The notes: generated by a model from the sequence alone, not told the origin. 11,688 nt of DNA from CAXTTV01 sp964247295 (GCA_964247295.1 CAXTTV010000152.1:1-11688); one strand, 5' to 3'; counted from the first letter of the stretch, positions 1 through 6,732 are shown. Made by a program: numbers and translations.

Positions 1-18
1 TGGATCACCTCCTTTCTA
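1..18 (+). rRNA. rrs: 16S ribosomal RNA, 3' end only
   Basis: The first bases read TGGATCACCTCCTTTCTA, the universally conserved 3' terminus of bacterial 16S rRNA, including the anti-Shine-Dalgarno core CACCTCCTTT at 7-15. Only this tail is in the window; the rest of the gene lies upstream. The mature end is placed near base 18 by analogy with Gram-positive 16S ends ...CCTTTCTA. The anti-SD matches the GGAGG-type ribosome binding sites in front of plsC, cmk and others in this window. Confidence 0.93.
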
Positions 19-175
19 GGGAGTTTGTCCTCACAAGGGACTATCCCAGGTCGATACTTGACATTAGTCAGGTTACCTGATATAGTCTGTAACTGGTTGA
101 GGTTTTGCGGTTACGGTAGTTGCCTTACCACTCTTGAGTTGTTCAAGGATGACTCGATGTCTCAGATGCAAATGC

Positions 176-249
176 GGGCTATTAGCTCAGGTGGTTAGAG
201 CGCAGTCCTGATAAGACTGAGGTCCCTGGTTCGAGTCCAGGATGGCCCA
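176..249 (+). tRNA. tRNA-Ile (GAT)
   Basis: A complete cloverleaf is visible. The acceptor stem GGGCTAT pairs with ATGGCCC (one G-U), the D-arm AGCTCAGGTGGTTAGAGC is canonical, the anticodon stem AGTC/GACT holds loop CTGATAA with anticodon GAT at 210-212, and the T-arm contains GGTTCGAGTCC. The discriminator is A249. No CCA is encoded; the next bases are CTT, so CCA must be added enzymatically. It sits in the 16S downstream spacer in the usual Ile-Ala order. Confidence 0.98.
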
Positions 250-260
250 CTTGTTCCTTC

Positions 261-333
261 GGGGATGTAGCTTAGTTGGTAGAGCGCCGCCCTTGCACGG
301 CGGAGGTCAGGGGTTCGAATCCCCTCGTCTCCA
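261..333 (+). tRNA. tRNA-Ala (TGC)
   Basis: The acceptor stem GGGGATG pairs with CGTCTCC. The anticodon stem CCGCC/GGCGG carries loop CTTGCAC with anticodon TGC at 294-296, and the T-loop is GTTCGAATC. The discriminator is A333 and the following bases are TCAGG, so CCA is not encoded. Only 11 bases separate it from tRNA-Ile. In most rRNA operons a 23S gene would follow; here a 5S gene begins about 32 bases later. Confidence 0.98.
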
Positions 334-365
334 TCAGGAATCCTGCTCGTGGGTTTGTACATGCG

Positions 366-491
366 GGTAGGGTGGTAATCATTGCGAAAGGGAAACACCC
401 GTTCCCATCTCGAACACGGTAGTTAAGCCTTTTAGCCCCGATGATACTATGGGCGCAGGTCCATGGGAAAATAGGAAATTGCCACTCTACC
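366..491 (+). rRNA. rrf: 5S ribosomal RNA, copy 1
   Basis: The core contains the conserved 5S blocks GGGAAACACCCGTTCCCATC, CGAACACGG, AGTTAAGCC, CCGATGATACTATGGG and GGTCCATGGGA. Helix I is closed by GGTAGGGTGG (366-375) pairing with CCACTCTACC (482-491), continuing inward through 376-378/479-481. The ends were set by this helix, matching the E. coli 5S closing stem by position; true mature ends may be a few bases inside. It follows tRNA-Ala directly with no 23S between. Copy 2 lies exactly 250 bases downstream. Confidence 0.93.
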
Positions 492-523
492 TGCCTGTAT
501 AAGCAGGTAAGCAAAAACACTCT

Positions 524-595
524 GCGGGAGTGGCTCAGTGGTAGAGCACTTCCTTGCCAAGGAAGATGTCGCGGGTTCGAATCCCGTCTCCCGCT
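524..595 (+). tRNA. tRNA-Gly (GCC)
   Basis: The acceptor stem GCGGGAG pairs with CTCCCGC. The anticodon stem CTTCC/GGAAG holds loop TTGCCAA with anticodon GCC at 556-558, and the T-arm is CGGGTTCGAATCCCG. The discriminator is T595, and TTAGC follows, so there is no encoded CCA. It lies between two 5S genes, which is an uncommon position, and is presumably processed from the same rRNA transcript because no promoter or terminator is evident around it. Confidence 0.97.
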
Positions 596-615
596 TTAGC
601 CCACCTGTATATGCA

Positions 616-741
616 GGTAGGGTAGTGATCATTGCGAAAGGGAAACACCCGTTCCCATCCCGAACACGGTAGTTAAGCCTTTTAGCCCCGATGATACTAT
701 GGGCGCAGGTTCATGGGAAAATAGGAAATCGCTACTCTACC
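616..741 (+). rRNA. rrf: 5S ribosomal RNA, copy 2
   Basis: This is a near-identical repeat of copy 1 at an offset of exactly 250 bases, with six substitutions in 126 positions (624, 627, 660, 711, 730, 733). Helix I is GGTAGGGTAG (616-625) with CTACTCTACC (732-741). Four of the six changes form two compensated pairs in helix I, so both copies appear to be under structural selection. The last bases of its closing stem overlap the start of the operon terminator. Confidence 0.93.
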
Positions 742-764
742 CGCCTATATAGGCGGGTTTTTTT
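740..764 (+). terminator. Rho-independent terminator of the rRNA operon
   Basis: The inverted repeat CCCGCCT/AGGCGGG (740-746 and 751-757) around loop ATAT is followed directly by seven T residues (758-764). It closes the 16S to 5S operon and separates it from coaX, which converges from the other strand. The run of T is on the + strand only, so it should act mainly on the rRNA transcript. Confidence 0.92.
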
Positions 765-818
765 ATGGCTCTTAGCGCCTCACTCCATGATGCTCGTGAA
801 GCGCGATCCTGGACCCGC

Positions 819-1604
819 TCAATTCTCGTTTTTGATTTTAAGATAGGCCAGACGCAAACCCTCCAGCGGTAGAAATTGATTGATATGTTCTATATCTGGA
901 ATTAGCGGGGCCATCAGGCCGGCGAGCCCGCCATGCGCGATCACTTTCACTTGCTGCTTTTCCCCTCCGGGGATCTCCCGCCGTAGCCGCAGGATTAATC
1001 CCTCGACCAGCCCTACGTGCCCATAGAGAATCCCCGATTGCATGTTCTCAATAGTATTTTTACCTAGAGCTGATTTCGGTGGGGTTAGATCAATGCGGAA
1101 CAGGCGTGAGGCCGCCGAACTAAGGGCTTCAGCGGAGATCATAAGTCCGGGGGCGATCGCTCCACCTAGAAAATCTCCCTCAGCAGAAATTACATCAAAG
1201 GTTGTGGCGGTGCTGAAGGCAATGATGATTGCCGGCCCTCCATAATGATGATGGGCCGCCAGGCTGGTGACAATACGATCCGGCCCGACCTCCCAGGGAT
1301 TTTCGACCAGCAATTTAATTCCAAGATCACTTGTATAGTCGATGATCAGGGCTTCTTTCTGGCAATACGCGCTGGCAAGCTGTTGGAAAATAGGCGTTAA
1401 GGGCGGAACTACACTCGACAGAATGATATCGTCAATATCTGAGAAGCGATAGCCTGCATGCAGCAGCAGATCGCACAGGACCATCGCATACTCATCTGTA
1501 GTTCGCTGTCGCGCCGTGGAGACGGTCCAATGCTTCTGCATCGCGGTATCGTTATAAAGGCCAAACTTAATATTAGTATTGCTTACATCTATGGCAAGTA
1601 ACAT
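819..1604 (-). CDS. coaX: Type III pantothenate kinase-like protein (CoaX family), unusual active site
   Basis: The 261-residue product has the length and motif order of type III pantothenate kinase, which phosphorylates pantothenate in the first step of CoA synthesis and belongs to the ASKHA fold. Visible motifs are N-terminal DVSNTN (6-11), VGPDR (106-110, family VGADR), FSTATTFD (130-137), GGAIAPG (147-153) and AHGGLA (223-228). Several canonical residues differ: family DxGNT has Ser at the Gly position, family DFGTATT has Ala129 in place of Asp and Ser131 in place of Gly, and family TGG has His224. The ATG is supported by GGAG seven bases upstream. The upstream membrane-protein gene ends 57 bases away on the same strand, so cotranscription is plausible. 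Family membership is clear; whether it is catalytically normal is not. Confidence 0.88.
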   Translation of the reverse strand: MLLAIDVSNTNIKFGLYNDTAMQKHWTVSTARQRTTDEYAMVLCDLLLHAGYRFSDIDDIILSSVVPPLTPIFQQLASAYCQKEALIIDYTSDLGIKLLVENPWEVGPDRIVTSLAAHHHYGGPAIIIAFSTATTFDVISAEGDFLGGAIAPGLMISAEALSSAASRLFRIDLTPPKSALGKNTIENMQSGILYGHVGLVEGLILRLRREIPGGEKQQVKVIAHGGLAGLMAPLIPDIEHINQFLPLEGLRLAYLKIKNEN

Positions 1605-1661
1605 ACAATGCTCCAGATCCTACAGATTTCTGATCGTATCATTTTTTAGTCATGAAAAACG

Positions 1662-2336
1662 CTAATGGTGCCTGGCATACTCTTTAAGGAGATTGGCGAT
1701 AGCATTTGGATCTCCATACGCCTCGTCGCTGACTACTAAAACCTCTTCATCGGTTCTCCCGTCGATAAAGGCCAGAGATGTAGGGGTACGCATACGCCGC
1801 TTGCGGATCTTCATGCCTGAGGGTACCAGCCCCCGTCCAAGAATAAAGCCAGAGGTATTTTCGCCAGCACTGGGGATCTCCTCTATTGCGTTTCCACCCG
1901 TGCTGGCTTCTGGTAGGGGCTTACCACGAGCAGTGACGTGCAGGACATGTTCCAGCGGCACCTGGATAATCTTGTCTCCCTCTTGCTTTACAAAATTCTC
2001 AGGAGTAATTACAATCAGGTGTTTCTGCGACTGCATCAAGCGACGGATATCAGTAATTAAGGACCACAGACTGCCTACTCCCACAAATAAAGGAATCGCC
2101 AATAGAATCGTCGTGATGATTGCCGCACCTACCCCATGCTGATAGTTACCAGGTATCACTGCCAGGGCTATCGGGATGAACAGGCCAAAGCCGATGATCA
2201 AGCCAAAGATCCAGCCGACGATGCCCAACTGCACCTTTTGTCGCAGCAAGGGAAAGACGATCCAGCCCCGAGGCGGCTCAGTTTGTCGTGCCTGCTCAAG
2301 TATCTCGACTACTTCCATAGATGTAATTGTCTCCAT
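1662..2336 (-). CDS. Membrane protein of unknown function, two transmembrane helices
   Basis: I do not recognise this 224-residue protein. From the chosen ATG it has a short polar N-terminus, two hydrophobic helices at about 37-61 and 69-92, then a soluble C-terminal part. Residues 106-133 (VITPENF...IIQVPLEHVLHV) resemble the strand pattern of small bacterial PH-like or membrane-associated domains, a weak resemblance only. A Gly/Ser/Pro-rich linker at about 137-170 precedes a basic patch KIRKRRMR. The reading frame opens further upstream to a TTG at 2402, but a TATAAT hexamer at 2391-2396 would place transcription start inside that extension, and an AGGA lies about 11 bases before the ATG at 2336; hence this start. 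It probably shares a transcript with coaX. Confidence 0.75.
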   Translation of the reverse strand: METITSMEVVEILEQARQTEPPRGWIVFPLLRQKVQLGIVGWIFGLIIGFGLFIPIALAVIPGNYQHGVGAAIITTILLAIPLFVGVGSLWSLITDIRRLMQSQKHLIVITPENFVKQEGDKIIQVPLEHVLHVTARGKPLPEASTGGNAIEEIPSAGENTSGFILGRGLVPSGMKIRKRRMRTPTSLAFIDGRTDEEVLVVSDEAYGDPNAIANLLKEYARHH

Positions 2337-2390
2337 ATGCGAATAACGTCCTGTGCTCAGAGGTACCAAATTTGGGTTAATGCTCTTCAC

Positions 2391-2396
2391 ATTATA
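2391..2396 (-). promoter_or_regulatory. Candidate -10 box for the membrane protein/coaX transcript
   Basis: The minus strand reads TATAAT exactly, in context GCTATATAATGTG. A TTGATG sequence occurs upstream at 2424-2419, but the 22-base spacer is too long for a standard -35, so only the -10 is persuasive. Its position gives a 5' leader of roughly 50 bases to the ATG at 2336. Confidence 0.4.
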
Positions 2397-2624
2397 TAGC
2401 AAAAGCCACTTCTGCGCCCATCAAAAAGAATAGGCAGGGCTATTTAAATCTCTTCTTATAGCTATATTCGATGGTGATAAAGAAGGGGAGAAGATAATTG
2501 GGGACGTTCCGCACCCCTGGACCTCCTTTCTTTCCAGAATGAAATAGCTCCGAAGAATAGGTATAGAGAAGGGCAAGTGGTACAATGAAAGATCAGAAAA
2601 AATCCGCAGCAAGTGAGGGCTCTC

Positions 2625-5600
2625 ATGGATGTTCGTTTGCAAGCCGTGGCGGAGGCAACTGCGCGCCAGTTGATCGCTTTCTTTCGCGAGATGTACCCCG
2701 ATTGGACAACGGATATTGCCCCAGTCGATGAGATGACGGCCTGGCTGGGCTTTACGGTACAAACCTTTCATCGGGACGATTATCCCGAGGGAACCTTTGG
2801 CTGGTTAGAGCCGGGGGAGGATCTGATCTGGGTTCGGCGTGATCTGCCTGAGACGTTCAGACGCTTTACTCTGGCCCACGAACTTGGTCATGCCCTGTTG
2901 CATCGGACTCCCAGCTCCGGTTCCTCTGAGCCCTTACAGCGGCTGGCTGTGCGCATCTCTCGCACACTCACGCTTCAGTCTCTGCCGCAGATCGCTGAGG
3001 AAGATCCTTGCAGGGATAAAGATGTTCAGGAGAATGTCCCGAACTTTAGCGATCAGGATCGGCTTCAGGAGATTTTAGGCTCTGGGCAGATGTATGATCC
3101 ACGCAGCGAGCGCGAGCTTCAGGCGAACATTTTCGCCGCCGAGCTACTGATGCCGATGGAGCGACTGCGTACCCTCTATCTTGAGGAGGATGAGTCGCCT
3201 GTTCAGATCGCCGGCCATCGTTTTCAAGTCTCTCAGGCTGCACTCCTCAATCGTTTAACGGAGATGCTCAATCCTCCTTTGAAGAGCCATACGCTGACTA
3301 TAGAGGTTCAACCCCCGACGAAGGTTGAGCGCAAGCCTTACGACCAATTTCAGCAGGCCGCGATCGAGGCTCCCACCCCGGCGTTAATCGTCGCGGGGCC
3401 CGGCAGTGGCAAGACCAGCACCCTGATCGGGCGCGCTCTGTTCTTGATTGAGGAGCAAAAGACCCCCGCCAGTCGCATTCTGGCTCTGACTTTCTCTCGC
3501 AAGGCTGCGGAAGAGATGCGAGAGCGCCTGCAACTGGCCCTGGGTAGCCAGAGGCCCCTGCCAGTGGTCAGCACCTTCCACGCCTACTGCGCCGATCTGC
3601 TGCGGCGCTATCCTGAAGAGGCTCATCTCTACGAAGAGTTCCGGCTGGTGGACGATACCGAGGGCTACTTCCTGTTGCGCCGCGTCTATAATGAGATGCT
3701 ACTGGATCACTATCACAATCTGAAATTTCCCCCCTACTATTTCCCCATGCTGCTCAAGGCGATCTCTCGCGCTAAAGATGAACTGGTAACGCCTGAAGAG
3801 TATCGCCGCCTGGCTGATGAGATGCTGAAGCAGGCCGAGAATGATGCCGATCGCCAGGAGGCCCAGAAGGCTCGTGAGGTGGCCGATGTCTATGCGCGAT
3901 ATGAGGAGGCCCTGTTAAAGCAGAGAGATATCGACTTTGGCGGCCTGTTGATGCGCACTATTCACCTTTTTGAGGGCCACCCAGAGATCCTTGCTGAGGT
4001 TCGTCAGCAGTATCGACAGGTGCTGGTCGATGAGTTTCAGGATATCAACCGGGCCAGCGGCGTTCTGCTGCGCTATCTGGTGGGCGAGGAGCGGCGAGTC
4101 TGGGTGGTTGGGGATGCGAATCAGGCGATCTATGGGTTCCGAGGGGCCTCGCCAGCGAACATCGCCAATTTTCACCTGGATTATCCTGGCGCGGCTGTTT
4201 TACCGCTGAGCCGCAACTATCGCTCCCGACCGGATATTGTCGGGTTGGCTGATGCCTTCCGTTACTCTAAGTTAGAGCTGGAGGTTCCAGAGGATCAACG
4301 TCAACTGAATCAGGCGGCGCGGTCAAACGCAGATCTGCCATATATCACGCTGGCAACCGCTGAGAGCGAGAATAGTGAGTTTTCGTGGATTGTCAAAGAT
4401 ATGCGTGAACGCTTGAAGCAGGGGTACAACTATCGAGACCTTGTGGTCCTTTGTCGGACGCGCAGTCAGGCCCGAAAAATCTCGCGAACGCTCTCATTAG
4501 CTGGTCTTCCCCTGGTTGAGCGAGGCGATATGCTTGAACAGGAGTATATCTTGGATCTGATCTCGATCTTGCTGCTCTTCTGTGAGACCAGCGGGATGGG
4601 GATATTGCGAGCCGCGCATTTTCCTGAGCATCCCTTAACGCAGGAGGATATCGAAGCCTTGCTCAAAGGCTCACACCAGAAAGAGGTACCTCTACTGGAG
4701 CTGATGAGGAGTGGTGACTATTCATCCCAGATGAGCGAGCAGGGGAGATACTCCTTGCGACGAATTGTCAACATTTTCCGAGGGCTTGAGGGCCGCGCCA
4801 ATAACGTCTGGATGTTGCTGGCTTCTTATCTGCTCATCGAGACTGAAACCGTTAGAAGGCTTTTGTTGAGACGGAGTTCAGAAGATCCAATTGAGGCGGC
4901 GCAGAGCAACACCATGCTGGGAGACTACGCCGTCTTCCTGGATCTTGCCCGGCTGTATGATCAGCGGCAGGCGGCGATCCTCTGGCAGGAGCAGAACGAG
5001 GCCGAGGAGCGAGGGGAAGAGGTCCCGCAACCGCCAAAGATAATCGAGCAGGTTCGAGGCTTTCTGGACTATCTCAACGTGGTGATCTCGCTGCGTCAGG
5101 ACACCACCAATCGGCAGCAGGCCGTAGAGCAGGCAGAGAGCGAAGAGATCCCCAATATTATTCGGGTGATGACCGTTCACGCCAGCAAGGGTCTGGAATT
5201 CCCTGTGGTCTACCTGCCGGGGATCGCTCAGAACCGCTTCCCCTCTGTTTACCGGGGGGGGCGCGACATTCAGGCCCCGGCTGGGATGCTGTCCGAAGAG
5301 AGCCAGGGCAAGGACCTGCACGAAAGCAACGAAGCCAACCTGTTTTACGTAGGGATCACTCGCGCCAAAGATCGACTGATTGTCAGCTATAGCAGTCGTT
5401 ATGGTAAACTCAACTATAAAGCTTCTACCTATCTTGAGGCCCTGACCTCAGGTCTGCCCGAGGATCGTGTGCAGCGGATATCCTGGCCTGAAGATAGCGA
5501 GAGTCTGGCCTTGCAAGCTTTGAAACAGGCGGAAGACGAGAGCGTCGAACTAACCCAACCGAACGAAGGGTTTATCGACGCGATGACGCATGGTTGGCTC

Positions 5601-6305
5601 AATAATGCTGCCATTGGCACCTACCTGATTTGTCCTCGGCGCTTTGCCTACAACAACATTTACCGTTTCAAACGGGAAGAGGGCCAGTATCAGCGGTTCT
5701 GGCAGGCCGCCGACAAAACCATGGAGAAGATCCAGACGGAACAGAGCCGGGTCAACGAGATCACGCATGAGCAGATTCAGGAGCAGTTTTTGGCGCACTG
5801 GCAGGATCTGGGAGGACAGGAGCACCCATTCGCCGGCATGTACGAGAAGCATGGAGAGCAAGTAACCGGGCATATCTGGAGAAGTATGCATGAAGTCAAA
5901 GGGTACGAGTGGAGCATGCACCATAGCATCCCAATCCAGATCGAAGGGAGGACCGTCCAGGTAGACGTGGATCGGGTCCTCAAGGCTAAAGATCCTGGGG
6001 AAACCGTCACTTTTGTGAGGACGAGGCTGGGCAAAACAAAGAACGTACCCGCGCCAGAAGAGCGTGAATGGTTGTATCAGCGGGCATATGAGCAGCAATA
6101 TCCAGATCAGGAGCCAAAGCTCTTAAACCACAACCTCAGCACCAACGAGCTTTCCTCAATCAAAATTGGATCAAAAAAAGAGAAAACTCTGGAGCGCAAC
6201 GTGATCCAGGCCATTGAAGGGATCGAGGGGCACCAGTATCCGGCCAGACCCGAAAGTGAGAATAGCTGTCCCAATTGTCCCTTCTTCCTAATTTGTCCGG
6301 TGTAG
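2625..6305 (+). CDS. ImmA/IrrE-type zinc protease, UvrD/PcrA-type helicase and degenerate AddB-like nuclease fusion
   Basis: The 1226-residue fusion has three parts. Residues about 15-215 are an ImmA/IrrE (M78) metallopeptidase: HELGH at 85-89, candidate third zinc ligand Glu164 in ELQANIFAAELLMP, then the typical VSQAALLNRL helix. Residues about 235-920 are an SF1A UvrD/PcrA-type helicase with all motifs: GPGSGKT (258-264), TFSRKAAEEM, STFHAYC (316-322), VDEFQD (468-473), GDANQAIYGFRGA (496-508), SRNYRS (529-534), VHASKGLEF (851-859), YVGITRAKDR (908-917). Residues about 990-1226 resemble the AddB-type PD-(D/E)XK domain: YLICPRRF with Cys1003, and C-x2-C-x5-C (1215, 1218, 1224), the Fe-S staple layout. 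The nuclease D-x-K appears replaced by R1132-T-R1134, so it is probably inactive. The ATG was chosen over an in-frame GTG at 2613 because GAGGG lies five bases before it. It is coupled to the downstream kinase. Likely DNA repair or defence; the substrate is unknown. Confidence 0.92.
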   Translation: MDVRLQAVAEATARQLIAFFREMYPDWTTDIAPVDEMTAWLGFTVQTFHRDDYPEGTFGWLEPGEDLIWVRRDLPETFRRFTLAHELGHALLHRTPSSGSSEPLQRLAVRISRTLTLQSLPQIAEEDPCRDKDVQENVPNFSDQDRLQEILGSGQMYDPRSERELQANIFAAELLMPMERLRTLYLEEDESPVQIAGHRFQVSQAALLNRLTEMLNPPLKSHTLTIEVQPPTKVERKPYDQFQQAAIEAPTPALIVAGPGSGKTSTLIGRALFLIEEQKTPASRILALTFSRKAAEEMRERLQLALGSQRPLPVVSTFHAYCADLLRRYPEEAHLYEEFRLVDDTEGYFLLRRVYNEMLLDHYHNLKFPPYYFPMLLKAISRAKDELVTPEEYRRLADEMLKQAENDADRQEAQKAREVADVYARYEEALLKQRDIDFGGLLMRTIHLFEGHPEILAEVRQQYRQVLVDEFQDINRASGVLLRYLVGEERRVWVVGDANQAIYGFRGASPANIANFHLDYPGAAVLPLSRNYRSRPDIVGLADAFRYSKLELEVPEDQRQLNQAARSNADLPYITLATAESENSEFSWIVKDMRERLKQGYNYRDLVVLCRTRSQARKISRTLSLAGLPLVERGDMLEQEYILDLISILLLFCETSGMGILRAAHFPEHPLTQEDIEALLKGSHQKEVPLLELMRSGDYSSQMSEQGRYSLRRIVNIFRGLEGRANNVWMLLASYLLIETETVRRLLLRRSSEDPIEAAQSNTMLGDYAVFLDLARLYDQRQAAILWQEQNEAEERGEEVPQPPKIIEQVRGFLDYLNVVISLRQDTTNRQQAVEQAESEEIPNIIRVMTVHASKGLEFPVVYLPGIAQNRFPSVYRGGRDIQAPAGMLSEESQGKDLHESNEANLFYVGITRAKDRLIVSYSSRYGKLNYKASTYLEALTSGLPEDRVQRISWPEDSESLALQALKQAEDESVELTQPNEGFIDAMTHGWLNNAAIGTYLICPRRFAYNNIYRFKREEGQYQRFWQAADKTMEKIQTEQSRVNEITHEQIQEQFLAHWQDLGGQEHPFAGMYEKHGEQVTGHIWRSMHEVKGYEWSMHHSIPIQIEGRTVQVDVDRVLKAKDPGETVTFVRTRLGKTKNVPAPEEREWLYQRAYEQQYPDQEPKLLNHNLSTNELSSIKIGSKKEKTLERNVIQAIEGIEGHQYPARPESENSCPNCPFFLICPV

Positions 6306-6306
6306 T

Positions 6307-6732
6307 ATGGAACTCATTATTCTCATCGGTTTACAGGCCGCTGGTAAAAGCACTTTTTATCGGGACCATTTTGTTGAAACGCATCAGTTGGTCAGCAAAG
6401 ATCTTTTGCGGAACAGTCGATCCAAAGCCCTCAAGCAGCGTCAATTAATTGAAGAGGCGCTTGGGGCCGGGAAATCAGTTGCTGTAGACAACACTAATCC
6501 CACAAAGGCCGAGCGTGCAGAGTTGATCGGGTTGGGAAAAGGGTACGGGGCAACCATCATTGGCTATTTTTTTGAAGTAAGTGTGAAAGAGAGCCTGGAG
6601 CGGAACCGGGGGAGGGGAGGGGAGGCGAGGGTACCAGAGATCGGCATCTTCGCTACCCTCAAACGCTTCCAGAGGCCCACCTTGGATGAAGGCTTCGATC
6701 AGCTTTATGTGTTGCGTCCCGATGACGAGTAG
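6307..6732 (+). CDS. P-loop kinase, polynucleotide 5'-kinase-like (AAA_33 family)
   Basis: This 141-residue protein has Walker A GLQAAGKST (8-16), a D-x-x-R element (Asp32, Arg35) after it, VDNTNPTKAER (60-70), a lid-like basic RNRGRGG (99-105) and the closing FQRPTLDEGF (121-130). This set is typical of the small kinase domain related to T4 Pnk/PNKP, which transfers phosphate from ATP to 5'-OH nucleic acid ends; some relatives have other substrates. The T4 kinase uses an equivalent D-x-x-R pair. The ATG begins one base after the helicase stop (TAGTATG) and has no Shine-Dalgarno of its own, so translation is presumably coupled to the helicase. The pairing suggests one pathway that processes DNA or RNA ends. 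A G-rich run encodes the lid segment. The stop codon lies inside a palindromic repeat. Confidence 0.85.
   Translation: MELIILIGLQAAGKSTFYRDHFVETHQLVSKDLLRNSRSKALKQRQLIEEALGAGKSVAVDNTNPTKAERAELIGLGKGYGATIIGYFFEVSVKESLERNRGRGGEARVPEIGIFATLKRFQRPTLDEGFDQLYVLRPDDE
6608..6631 (+). other. Potential G-quadruplex within the kinase gene
   Basis: Four runs of three or more G occur on the coding strand: 6608-6612, 6614-6617, 6619-6622 and 6629-6631, with loops of 1, 1 and 6 bases, meeting the usual G3+N1-7 rule. It codes for the Arg/Gly-rich lid NRGRGGEARV. Folding in DNA or mRNA is inferred, not shown. Confidence 0.5.

Noticed and set aside
195..632. Three overlapping minus-strand open frames across the tRNA/5S region
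   Set aside because: They lie entirely over clear tRNA and 5S genes on the other strand. Sequences such as IRTPDLRRA and FEPATSS are the well-known spurious translations of tRNA genes.
366..741. Possible misassembly duplicating the 5S gene
   Set aside because: The copies differ at six sites, four of them as compensated pairs, and different sequence follows each copy, so a collapsed or duplicated read artefact is unlikely.
2337..2402. TTG start extending the membrane protein by 22 residues
   Set aside because: A TATAAT box lies within this extension, so the start would be upstream of the expected transcript; the ATG at 2336 is more consistent.
2480..2530. LexA- or DdrO-like operator before the fusion gene (GGGGACGTTCCGC)
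   Set aside because: It matches neither the GAACnnnnGTTC-type SOS box nor a convincing palindrome. I see no supported operator in 2403-2624.
2613..2624. GTG start for the helicase fusion
   Set aside because: No Shine-Dalgarno precedes it, whereas GAGGG stands five bases before the in-frame ATG at 2625.
2421..2771. 116-residue minus-strand open frame in the divergent gap
   Set aside because: Half of it overlaps the well-supported start of the fusion gene in antisense; the protein has no recognisable motif and no ribosome site was evident.
4878..5321. 147-residue antisense open frame inside the helicase gene, and similar frames at 5550-6098
   Set aside because: They are shadows of a strongly supported protein on the + strand, with no motif, and they follow from its codon use.
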